Positions 1-5,495 of a DNA stretch of 5,495 nucleotides are shown one piece after another (within the stretch, counting starts at the first letter, position 1; the number at the start of each line of letters is the position of its first letter). Made by a program: the position numbers and the translations under genes. The notes below the pieces were generated by a model. That model was not told the origin of the DNA. It saw only the letters and a list, made by a program, of their open reading frames with translations, and did no database searches. Origin of the DNA: DATKZS01 sp035527835 [NCBI: bacterium] (lineage in GTDB: Bacteria; RBG-13-61-14); NCBI GenBank assembly GCA_035527835.1, contig DATKZS010000210.1, positions 1 to 5,495 on the forward strand. Reading direction: 5' to 3'.

Positions 1-98
1 TGGGCCGCGGGTGGCCTGGACATTGGGCCGCGGGAGGCCGGGTGTTGGGCCACGAAAGGGGCTTCGCGGCCCGGACGCTGGGCCTCAAAAATTGGGCC
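1..98. repeat. Dispersed TGGGCC motif, five copies
   Basis: TGGGCC occurs at 1, 24, 46, 79 and 93. Four of the five have G or A after the CC or extend to GCGG/ACGG-like ends, for example TTGGGCCGCGG and TTGGGCCACGG. Intervals are 23, 22, 33 and 14 bases, so it is not a clean tandem array. A complementary CGCGGCCC at 65-72 could pair with GGGCCGCG at 2-9 or 25-32. It may be a degenerate repeat or a GC-rich motif recurring by composition. It continues to the window edge, so its full extent is unknown. Confidence 0.3.
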
Positions 99-206
99 AC
101 GGTTTGCCAACGCCCGGATTTTATTATGGACCGTGTTGAGCCGGGCAAAAATTTTCCGGAGAAATGGCTTCCGTGGCCTGGAATTGCGGCCGGTGGTCAA
201 CGCCAA
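1..206 (-). CDS. Possible hypothetical protein, 3' end cut off by the window edge (TTG start)
   Basis: A minus-strand frame begins at TTG (206-204) and stays open for 68 codons to the window edge. An in-frame TAG at 239-237 bounds it upstream. A GGAGG lies at 219-215, 8 nt before the TTG, and the start is 33 nt after the glycosyltransferase stop, a normal within-operon gap. The translation begins LALTTGRNSRPRKPFLRK and is rich in Arg, Pro and Ala, with no signal peptide, membrane segment or family I recognise. Against it being a gene: 68 open codons are not rare in GC-rich DNA, and the TGGGCC motif repeated in its second half falls in different reading frames, which suggests non-coding DNA. 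The case for it rests on the ribosome binding site and position only. Confidence 0.3.
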   Translation of the reverse strand, partial: MALTTGRNSRPRKPFLRKIFARLNTVHNKIRALANRGPIFEAQRPGREAPFVAQHPASRGPMSRPPAA

Positions 207-214
207 AATAAATT

Positions 215-219
215 CCTCC
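215..219 (-). promoter_or_regulatory. Ribosome binding site (GGAGG) before the TTG frame
   Basis: The minus strand reads GGAGG followed by an 8-nt AT-rich spacer and TTG. The spacing equals that before the CTG start of the glycosyltransferase. This site is the main reason to consider the edge frame a gene. A 5-nt match can also occur by chance. Confidence 0.35.
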
Positions 220-239
220 GCATCCCGGAATGCCGGCTA

Positions 240-2252
240 TCAGGCTTCCAGCATTTGCAGGAGCGAGCGGGCGGCGGGGTTTGAGGGCGCGTGGCGGAGG
301 AGGGTTTTCAGGTGCCTGATGGCGCTGGATTTGTCGCCGGCGCGGGCCTCCAGGACGGCGAGGTCGAGGAGGTAGGGGGAGTCGTTGGGAGAGAGGGCTG
401 AGGCTTTTTTATAAAGGGCGATGGCGGACGGGATGTTGCCGGCGGCCTGGGCGATTTTAGCGAGCTCGGCGTAGGGGTCGGGCCGGCGCGGGTATTGGGC
501 AATGAGGGTCTCGAGCTCTTGCCGGGCTTCTTCGGGATGCTGGGTTTTAAGGAGCACGCGGGCCAGCTTGAGGCGGGCGCCGAACTGGAGGGGGAACGCG
601 GAGAGCGACGCGCGGTAGTGCTTGATCGCGGCCTCGGTGTCTCCCCGGCCCTCGGCGATCCGGCCCAGGTCCTCATGGGCCCAGGCCGCGGCCATGCTCT
701 CGGGGCCCGGGGCATGCTCCAGCGTTTTCTCGAACATGGCGGCGGCGTCATCGGGCCGGTTCATGCGGGCCAAGAGCACTCCGAGCTGAAGATAGGGATC
801 GGGCTCGTCCGGCGCGAGCGCGACGGCGGTTTTATACTCGTCGAGCGCGCGGCCATACTCTCCCGTCCGGCTCAGGGAATTGGCGAGGAAGAGGTGGAAC
901 TCGGCGGGCGGCGGCTTGGGCGCGCGGGAGAGATCGTGGTTGCAAAGCGCGATGAGGACGGCGAATCCGGCCCCGGCGGCGGCCGCTGGCCGGTAGCGGC
1001 GCGCGCGGAATTTTTCTCGGAGCCAGAAGGGCAGCTCGGCGGCGAGGATGAGCAGAGCGGGGATGACGGGGAGGCGGTAGCGTGAGCCGATGAAGAAGAG
1101 GATGACGGAGGCCGCGTAAATTATTATGTATAAGAGGAGCAGGGACCGCTCGCGGGAGCGCCGGAAGAGGGAGAGGGCCATGGCGATGATGGCGGCGGGC
1201 GCGACGAGTCCGAAGGGGAAGGCGATGCCTCGCTCCCACATCAGGGCGGCGAGGATGCGCGAGTGGGCGCGATAGGAGTAGAGGTCCAGGTTGCGCGGAT
1301 ACTCATGGCCCCAGATGAACTGGCCGGCCTTGGCGGCGAGGCGGCCGGCCCAGGAGAGCGGCTGTTCGCGGATGTCCTGCCACGCCTGGTCCATGAACCA
1401 GGCCGAGCGTTGGCCGGGTTTTTCAGCGCCGTGGCGGCGCGGCGCGGCCATGAGGTCGGCCCAGGCAAAGCTCGGGCGGATGGCCGTGGTCCTTTGCCAG
1501 TCCCGGTTGTTGCCGATGTAGAAATTGGCCCCGCCGTTCGACGAGATGAGAACGAATTCATGGCTGACCGCGTAGTTGTGCATCGTCACGGGCGCGATTG
1601 GGAGGACAGCTCCGGCGATCATGACGGCCGCCAGTCGCGCCATGCGCCCCCGCCGCATTTGCCCGCGCCACGAATAAATAAGCCAGGCCGCGGCCGCGGG
1701 CAAAAACAGCAGGATATTGGGACGGACGATTGCGGACAGCCCGAAAACCGCGCCGGTCCCGAACACGATCAGCGCGCCGCGCGTTTTCGCCGAGCGGATC
1801 AGGCCGAGCAGCAGAAGGAGGTTGAGAAATGTCTCGAGCGTCGTGCTCAGATACTCGCCGTCGAAATAAATGAGCGGGCCGTAGAGCGCCGCGGCCAGGC
1901 CGGCGAGCAGGGCGGGGCCGGGCCGGGTCACGCGCCGCCCGAGCACGACCACGAGTCCGCAACTGAAGGCGCCGAGCATGGCCTGCAGGAGGTGCAGGAG
2001 CAGGTGGTTCTCGCCGAAAACCATGATCCCGAGCGCAAGCAGGTACGGGTAGAGCGGCGGCTGCCAGAAGGACTCCTCGCCCAGCCACAGGCCGTGGGCC
2101 ACGGCCCGGGCCTGGGCCAGATACGTGGCCGCGTCAACCGCCGGCACGGCGAAAAAAGGCAGGTCCCGGACCTCGAAGATATACGCCGCGCGCGCCGCGA
2201 ATGCCAGCGCGATCACGGCGAGTACGGCGGCGCGGTCGCGGGAAAGCTTCAG
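240..2252 (-). CDS. GT-C (family 39/ArnT-like) membrane glycosyltransferase with C-terminal TPR domain
   Basis: Likely an integral inner-membrane glycosyltransferase using a polyprenyl-phosphate sugar donor; acceptor unknown. Numbering is from a CTG at 2252 (670 aa). Roughly 11-12 hydrophobic segments occupy residues 8-445. The family's catalytic first loop is visible as VDAATYLAQA (Asp about 40), followed by WQPPLYPYLLA (about 63-73). Further family-like motifs are GLSAIVRPN, FVLISSNGGANFYIGNN and SRYRLPVIPALL. Residues from about 450 to the end form some six TPR-like helical pairs with the GEYGRALDEYKTAVALAP type of pattern, probably one soluble domain. The first GTG (2216, giving 658 aa) has no Shine-Dalgarno and would cut the first membrane helix. 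The CTG has GGAGG 8 nt upstream and overlaps the MaoC stop by 4 nt. The stop is a tandem TGA-TAG. The family assignment is firm; the exact substrate is not. Confidence 0.85.
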   Translation of the reverse strand: MKLSRDRAAVLAVIALAFAARAAYIFEVRDLPFFAVPAVDAATYLAQARAVAHGLWLGEESFWQPPLYPYLLALGIMVFGENHLLLHLLQAMLGAFSCGLVVVLGRRVTRPGPALLAGLAAALYGPLIYFDGEYLSTTLETFLNLLLLLGLIRSAKTRGALIVFGTGAVFGLSAIVRPNILLFLPAAAAWLIYSWRGQMRRGRMARLAAVMIAGAVLPIAPVTMHNYAVSHEFVLISSNGGANFYIGNNRDWQRTTAIRPSFAWADLMAAPRRHGAEKPGQRSAWFMDQAWQDIREQPLSWAGRLAAKAGQFIWGHEYPRNLDLYSYRAHSRILAALMWERGIAFPFGLVAPAAIIAMALSLFRRSRERSLLLLYIIIYAASVILFFIGSRYRLPVIPALLILAAELPFWLREKFRARRYRPAAAAGAGFAVLIALCNHDLSRAPKPPPAEFHLFLANSLSRTGEYGRALDEYKTAVALAPDEPDPYLQLGVLLARMNRPDDAAAMFEKTLEHAPGPESMAAAWAHEDLGRIAEGRGDTEAAIKHYRASLSAFPLQFGARLKLARVLLKTQHPEEARQELETLIAQYPRRPDPYAELAKIAQAAGNIPSAIALYKKASALSPNDSPYLLDLAVLEARAGDKSSAIRHLKTLLRHAPSNPAARSLLQMLEA

Positions 2253-2707
2253 GACGTTTTCCTCCGGATCATGATCGTGCGCTCGCCCTCCTGCGCCACC
2301 TCGCCGCGCTGGTTCATCACCTGGACCGCGAAGGTCACGATGCCGCGGTCCGGCTTCTTGGTCTCGCGCTTTGACTTGATGGTCTGGATGACGTGGATGG
2401 TGTCGCCGATGAAGATGGGCCCCTTGAAGCCCCAGGTGAGGCCGAGGAAGGCGACCAGGGTGTCGTTATAAAGATCCAACTGCTGGGTGAGCCCCGACGA
2501 GATGGCCAGGCCCAGAAGCCCGTGCGCGATGCGCTTTCCGAACTGCGTGGCCTTGGCGTGCTCGTCATTCATGTGCAGCTCATTGAAATCTCCCGACACC
2601 CCCGCGAAATTCACGATGTCAGCCTCCGTCACCGTGCGCGCCTTGGTCTTATAACTCGCGCCCACCTCCAGGTCCTCGTAAAACAGTCCACGCGGCCGAT
2701 CACTCAT
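2249..2707 (-). CDS. MaoC-like (R)-specific enoyl-CoA hydratase / hot-dog dehydratase
   Basis: A 152-aa single-hot-dog protein, a normal length for stand-alone MaoC-like enzymes. The hydratase-2 motif is present as AGVSGDFNELHMNDEHA (residues 35-51), with the expected catalytic Asp40 and His45 and conserved Asn42. RIAHGLLGLAISSGL (59-73) matches the IAHG-helix region, and GDTIHVIQTIKSKRET fits the later GD.(I/L)....V strand. The family hydrates trans-2-enoyl-CoA or dehydrates 3-hydroxyacyl-CoA, in the cytosol, in fatty-acid, polyhydroxyalkanoate or branched-acid pathways. The substrate cannot be read from sequence. One small oddity: Glu43 occupies the place of the common Pro in N-P-x-H. The ATG is fixed by GAAGGAGG 6 nt upstream. 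It is the first gene of the probable operon, and its stop overlaps the next start by 4 nt. Confidence 0.9.
   Translation of the reverse strand: MSDRPRGLFYEDLEVGASYKTKARTVTEADIVNFAGVSGDFNELHMNDEHAKATQFGKRIAHGLLGLAISSGLTQQLDLYNDTLVAFLGLTWGFKGPIFIGDTIHVIQTIKSKRETKKPDRGIVTFAVQVMNQRGEVAQEGERTIMIRRKTS
2261..2265 (-). promoter_or_regulatory. Ribosome binding site (GGAGG) deciding a CTG start
   Basis: Inside the last codons of the MaoC gene (CGG AGG AAA ACG TCC TGA) lies GGAGG, 8 nt before CTG at 2252-2250. No ATG, GTG or TTG in the glycosyltransferase frame lies at a usable distance. The next in-frame start, GTG at 2216, is about 44 nt from this site. The CTGA overlap is the CTG version of the familiar ATGA/GTGA coupling arrangement. 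Confidence 0.6.
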
Positions 2708-2713
2708 ATTATG

Positions 2714-2720
2714 CCTCCTT
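2714..2720 (-). promoter_or_regulatory. Ribosome binding site (AAGGAGG) of the MaoC gene
   Basis: The minus strand reads GAAGGAGG, six bases, then ATG at 2707. It is a near-complete anti-16S match at good spacing, and fixes the start. Confidence 0.8.
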
Positions 2721-2748
2721 CAGGAAATTAGTTGATCGCATTTCCAGG

Positions 2749-2754
2749 ATTATA
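2749..2754 (-). promoter_or_regulatory. Candidate sigma-70 type -10 box (TATAAT)
   Basis: A consensus TATAAT lies at 2754-2749, about 41 bases before the MaoC start, in a short AT-rich island (GATAAATATAATCC). That would give a leader of roughly 35 nt ending in the strong ribosome binding site. The -35 region is weak: with a 17-bp spacer it would be GTTCCC (2777-2772). A TTGCCT at 2770-2765 is too close. Probable promoter for the MaoC-glycosyltransferase operon. Confidence 0.4.
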
Positions 2755-2759
2755 TTTAT

Positions 2760-2783
2760 CGCAAAGGCAAGGGGAACGCAAAG
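2760..2783 (+). repeat. Degenerate third copy of the hairpin arm
   Basis: This stretch has the same three-unit build as the left hairpin arm: CGCAAAGG, CAAGGGGAA, CGCAAAG against CGCGGAGG, CGCAGAGAA, CGCAGAG at 2811-2834. By eye it matches at 17 of 24 positions with no gaps, in direct orientation 51 bp away. It sits immediately upstream of the TATAAT box of the MaoC promoter. It may be a decayed relic of the palindromic element, or chance similarity of purine-rich DNA. Confidence 0.4.
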
Positions 2784-2807
2784 TCAGTGGGCCGGTGAGA
2801 TAAGTCA

Positions 2808-2876
2808 AACCGCGGAGGCGCAGAGAACGCAGAGATTAATAATTATTACCTCTGCGTTCTCCGCGCCTCCGCGGTT
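2808..2876. repeat. Long near-perfect inverted repeat (REP-like palindrome, possible terminator)
   Basis: Arms of 27 nt at 2808-2834 and 2850-2876 are reverse complements with a single mismatch, separated by a 15-nt AT-only-but-one loop that itself contains the 12-nt palindrome TAATAATTATTA (2837-2848). Each arm is built of short units of the form CGCRGAG repeated about every 8-9 nt. It begins 13 nt after the stop of the surface-protein gene, so it could end transcription. The following bases on the minus strand (GGTTTGACTTAT) are a poor U-tract, however, so it is not a textbook intrinsic terminator. The composition suggests a dispersed intergenic palindrome of the kind seen in many uncultured bacterial genomes (recollection, not searched). 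Confidence 0.85.
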
Positions 2877-2889
2877 AATAAAATGCCCT

Positions 2890-5495
2890 TCAGTTCCCGA
2901 ACGCGGCGTAGGTGAATGACGCGGTCCCGGCGGAGGCTTCGCCGGTCAGGGAATCGAAGGTGACGTCGAAGCCATCGGCGGTCACGTTGAAGATGAGCGT
3001 GTCAATGAATTTCCGGCCGCCGATGGGAGAGTCCAGCGCGGACACCCAGACGCGCGGCGGCGCGGCGAAGGCCTGGTTAAAGGACACGCGCATGGTCACG
3101 CTCGACGCCGGCGCTCCAATGGCCAGGACCCGGACGTCGGTCTCCAGCCGTCCGCCCAGCAGCTCCTCGGCCTTCACCGCGAAGGGAACCGAGGTGATGC
3201 GCTGCCGGGGCGTGAGCGCCTCGCCGTTAACCGAGACTTCGAGGTAGAGCTCCGGGTTCGAGAAGATGCCGGGCGCCAGCGGCGAAACCGAGCCCAGCAA
3301 CACGCTGTAAATTCCCTGCTGGACGGATACGCTGGCCTGCGTCTCGCCCCAGGCCACGGTCGCGCCGGCAAGACTGGTGAAGATCTGGAAGCGCATGCTT
3401 ACGGTCCCGCCCACGGCCACGCCGGAGGCATCGCTGAGCCGGCCCTGGTAATTGATCAGGCGCGGGGGCTGGACCGGGATGGAATTCGGATCATTGGGGT
3501 CAGTGCCCGCCGCGACCTCGGCGCCGTCGGAAAAGCCGTCATCGTCGGAGTCCGGGTCGAGCGGGTCGGTCGAATGAGTATTGACCTCGGCGCCGTCATC
3601 CAGCCCGTCGCCGTCGGTGTCGGCGAGCAGAGGACTGGTGAGCGGGACATTTATCTCATAGTCATCGTCCAGGCCGTCGCCGTCGGTGTCGGCCTCGCAC
3701 GGATCGGTCCCGGCGTTGTATTCTTCCAGGTTGGTGAGCCCGTCGGAGTCGAAATCTCCGGCGGCGTCGGCGGTGTCGGCATCGAGGCAGGAATAAGTCT
3801 TTTCCCATACATTGGGCATCTCATCGCCGTCGCGGTCCGTGAGCGCGTCTCCGACCTCCATGCCGTCGGGCACGCCGTCGGAATCGGTGTCCTCAAGGAC
3901 CGGGCTGGTATGAGTCACGTAAACCTCGCTCCAGTCCGAGAGCCCGTCGCCGTCAGTATCAATGAACCAGGGGTCGCTCAAATAAACGAACAGCTCCTCA
4001 TAATCCGTGAGCCCGTCGTCATCCATGTCCGCGTCATGAGGATCAGTCCCGAAAAATAACACCTCCTCCGCGTCGGTCAGCCCGTCTCCGTCCGCATCGC
4101 CGTCGGTCAGCGGGTCTGTTTGGATCACATTTATTTCCAGGCCGTCAGAAAGGCCGTCGTTGTCCGTGTCCGGATCCAGGGGATTGGAACCATAGACAAG
4201 ATATTCATCTCCATCAGAAACCCCGTCATCATCAGTGTCCCAATCGGAAGGGTCAGTTCCAAGAAGGTTCTCCACTGCCGGAGCAAGCCGGTCGCCATCC
4301 TGGTCAATCACGATCAGGGCGAAATATATTTCCAAATTCCCGTCCCGAGAATCTTGCCAGCTCACCCCGAACTCGCTCCCGGTCCAGGTAAGTTGAGCCG
4401 CTCCTGAACTAGCACCGTCATTGGTAATCCTGATATCGTCCCCGATCTCGGTTCCTGCGGCGGAAATCCTCGTGAAATAGATTTCATCATACCCATCCCC
4501 CCGCCCATCATACCAGCTCACCCCGAACTCGCTCCCGGTCCAAGTCAGGGAAGGCACCCATGATTCATCGCCGTCAGTTGTGATCCTGACGTCGTCCCCG
4601 ATCTTATTCCCTGCCGCGGAAATCCGCGTGAAATAAACCTCACCGTTGCCGTCCCGGAAATCATACCAGCACACCCCGAACTCGCTTCCGGTCCAAATCA
4701 GGGAAGTCCCCCCTAAATCTGCGCCGTCATTTGTGATCCTGATATCGTCCCCGATCTCAGTCCCTCCCGCGGAAATCCGCGTGAAATAAATCTCGTAATT
4801 CCCGTCCCTGTAATCAGTCCAGCTCACTCCGAACTCGCTCCCGGTCCAGGCCAGGGAAGGAGCCAATGAATCAGACCCATCAATGGTTATCCCGGTGTCG
4901 TCCCCGATCTCGGTGCCTCCCGCGGAAATCCGCGTGAAATAAACCTCCCAGTTCCCGTCCCGGTAATCCGTCCAACTCGCCCCGAACTCGCTCCCGGTCC
5001 AGGTAAGGGAAGGCTCCCATGAATCAGCGCCATCAATGGTTATCCTGGTGTCGTCCCCGATCTCGGTCCCTCCCGCGGAAATCCGCGTGAAATAAATCTC
5101 GTCGTTCCCAAAGCGTTCATCCTCCCAGCTCACCACGAACTCGCTCCCGGTCCAGGTAAGTGAAGATACAGATGAGTTGCCAATATAATTGGTTATCCGT
5201 TCGTCGCCTCCAAGTTTGCTGCCCAAGGGGGAGATTCGGGTGAAATAGATCTCAGAATCCCCATCCCTGGAATCATGCCAACTCACCCCGAACTCGCTCC
5301 CGGTCCAGATCAATGAAGGGTAGCCTGAGTTGGAGCCATCACTTGTGATCCGAACATCATCACCTGATTTCAAATAGGCGGGGACCACATCGGGATTCAA
5401 GGGATTCGATCCGCCCAGGCTCTCCACGCCGTCATTCACCCCGTCTCCGTCCGTGTCAGGGTTATTGGGGTCGGTGCCGGTGTCCGCCAAGTCCA
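2890..5495 (-). CDS. Large surface/secreted protein, 5' partial: TSP3 repeats, seven-blade beta-propeller, YQGRL module, lectin-like C-terminus
   Basis: Residues are counted from the TTG at 5490, which is not a real start: the frame is open to the edge and already inside a calcium-repeat motif (GTDPNNPDTDGDGVNDG). Order: one TSP3-like repeat (4-34); seven propeller units (42-395), each with WTGSEFGVSW, then a D-x-R-D-G-N-type turn and EIYFTRI; about eleven complete D-x-D-x-D-G-x-x-D calcium repeats plus a partial one (396-668); a module starting RLINYQGRLSD and ending LTPRQRITSVPFAVKAEE (677-776), typical of secreted proteins of environmental bacteria; and a final domain (798-866) with F..AF..PP.VWVSA, FNVTADGFDV and a YAAFG end, resembling H-type lectins. 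Cys568 and Cys598 flank one calcium unit and could form a disulfide. No LPXTG, PEP-CTERM or membrane anchor is visible at the C-terminus. Likely an exported adhesin or binding protein; the ligand is unknown. Signal peptide lies outside the window. Confidence 0.85.
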   Translation of the reverse strand, partial: DLADTGTDPNNPDTDGDGVNDGVESLGGSNPLNPDVVPAYLKSGDDVRITSDGSNSGYPSLIWTGSEFGVSWHDSRDGDSEIYFTRISPLGSKLGGDERITNYIGNSSVSSLTWTGSEFVVSWEDERFGNDEIYFTRISAGGTEIGDDTRITIDGADSWEPSLTWTGSEFGASWTDYRDGNWEVYFTRISAGGTEIGDDTGITIDGSDSLAPSLAWTGSEFGVSWTDYRDGNYEIYFTRISAGGTEIGDDIRITNDGADLGGTSLIWTGSEFGVCWYDFRDGNGEVYFTRISAAGNKIGDDVRITTDGDESWVPSLTWTGSEFGVSWYDGRGDGYDEIYFTRISAAGTEIGDDIRITNDGASSGAAQLTWTGSEFGVSWQDSRDGNLEIYFALIVIDQDGDRLAPAVENLLGTDPSDWDTDDDGVSDGDEYLVYGSNPLDPDTDNDGLSDGLEINVIQTDPLTDGDADGDGLTDAEEVLFFGTDPHDADMDDDGLTDYEELFVYLSDPWFIDTDGDGLSDWSEVYVTHTSPVLEDTDSDGVPDGMEVGDALTDRDGDEMPNVWEKTYSCLDADTADAAGDFDSDGLTNLEEYNAGTDPCEADTDGDGLDDDYEINVPLTSPLLADTDGDGLDDGAEVNTHSTDPLDPDSDDDGFSDGAEVAAGTDPNDPNSIPVQPPRLINYQGRLSDASGVAVGGTVSMRFQIFTSLAGATVAWGETQASVSVQQGIYSVLLGSVSPLAPGIFSNPELYLEVSVNGEALTPRQRITSVPFAVKAEELLGGRLETDVRVLAIGAPASSVTMRVSFNQAFAAPPRVWVSALDSPIGGRKFIDTLIFNVTADGFDVTFDSLTGEASAGTASFTYAAFGN
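3487..4305 (-). repeat. TSP3-like calcium-binding repeat array (about 12 units)
   Basis: Coding repeats of roughly 22-30 aa, each with a D-x-D-x-D-G-(L/V/F)-x-D-x-x-E core, for example DTDNDGLSDGLE, DTDGDGLDDGAE and DSDDDGFSDGAE. Linkers are of the type .GTDP or .TSP. One unit is the longer variant DRDGDEMPNVWE ... DFDSDGLTNLEEYNAGTDP, a common partner of such arrays. The acidic loops should bind Ca2+ and stiffen an extended stalk between the propeller and the C-terminal domains. The DNA of neighbouring units is locally near-identical, for example GTCGCCGTCGGTGTCGGC at 3607 and again at 3676. Confidence 0.85.
4306..5370 (-). repeat. Seven 153-bp in-frame repeats encoding a beta-propeller
   Basis: The codons for WTGSEF start at minus-strand positions 5307, 5154, 5001, 4848, 4695, 4542 and 4386. 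Successive intervals are 153 bp five times and 156 bp once (one extra codon in unit 6, where RDGNYE becomes GRGDGYDE). Across all seven copies those 18 bases show a single synonymous change (unit 5, GGG to GGA). Seven units of about 51 aa, each with four potential strands (RIT..., PSLTWTG, EFGVSW, EIYFTRI), fit one closed seven-bladed propeller. The blades are not Asp-box sialidase type; W-x-D-x-R-D-G-N-x-E-I-Y-F resembles TolB-like propeller repeats. Confidence 0.8.

Noticed and set aside
220-233. Imperfect palindrome GCATCCCGGAATGC just after the glycosyltransferase stop, as a terminator
   Set aside because: The stem is only seven pairs including one wobble with almost no loop, and a ribosome binding site for a possible next frame follows directly.
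42-375. Two overlapping 80-codon plus-strand frames
   Set aside because: They have no recognisable domain and run into the antisense of the TPR-encoding 3' end of the glycosyltransferase.
1263-2471. 402-codon open frame on the plus strand
   Set aside because: It is antisense to the glycosyltransferase and MaoC genes, crosses both, has low-complexity Arg/Gly/Glu-rich content without motifs, and is explained by high GC.
4306-5370. CRISPR-like or satellite array
   Set aside because: The unit is 153 bp, in-frame, and encodes protein with conserved structure. There are no short direct repeats with unique spacers.
4306-5370. Diversity-generating retroelement target
   Set aside because: Variation is between units of one gene and not biased to adenine positions in an obvious way. 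No template repeat or reverse transcriptase is in the window.
5488-5490. TTG as the start of the large surface protein
   Set aside because: The frame stays open to the window edge and the first residues (ADTGTDPNNPDTDGDG) are already inside a calcium repeat, so the gene is cut by the edge.

Overview
The window reads almost entirely on the minus strand and looks like a piece of a GC-rich chromosome from an uncultured bacterium. Two things suggest this: a large secreted or cell-surface protein built from calcium-binding D-x-D-x-D-G repeats, a beta-propeller and a YQGRL-type module, and a palindromic intergenic repeat made of CGCRGAG units. I associate both, from memory and without a search, with Planctomycetes/Verrucomicrobia/Lentisphaerae, Omnitrophota and similar candidate lineages. 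The phylum cannot be fixed from the sequence alone. I see no tRNA, rRNA, CRISPR array, transposase or phage gene.

Layout in the direction of transcription (high to low coordinates). (1) 5495-2890: the 3' part of a gene whose start lies outside the window. It encodes a TSP3-like calcium repeat, a seven-unit beta-propeller (7 x 51-52 aa, encoded by 153-bp DNA repeats), about a dozen more TSP3-like calcium repeats, an 'INYQGRL' module and a C-terminal H-type-lectin-like domain. (2) 2889-2708: a 182-bp gap holding a long near-perfect hairpin (27-bp arms, one mismatch) just after the stop, a decayed third copy of the hairpin arm, and a TATAAT promoter box plus strong Shine-Dalgarno for the next gene. 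(3) 2707-2249: a 152-aa MaoC-like hot-dog dehydratase/hydratase. (4) 2252-240: a polytopic GT-C (family 39-like) glycosyltransferase fused to about six TPR units. Its best start is a CTG that overlaps the MaoC stop (CTGA) and sits 8 nt after a GGAGG. (5) 239-1: an apparent spacer that nevertheless holds an open frame starting with TTG, also 8 nt after a GGAGG, and running off the window edge. It may be a third gene of the same operon or merely open by chance.

MaoC, the glycosyltransferase and perhaps the edge frame appear to form one translationally coupled operon driven from about 2750. The large surface protein upstream is probably a separate transcription unit ending at or near the hairpin. 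No pathway obviously links the MaoC enzyme to the glycosyltransferase. The glycosyltransferase could modify exported protein or lipid, and the surface protein is a possible but undemonstrated client.

The most interesting points are the CTG start with textbook SD and stop/start overlap, the DNA-level homogeneity of the seven propeller units together with a drop in GC over that module, and the palindromic intergenic element with a decayed relative beside a promoter.
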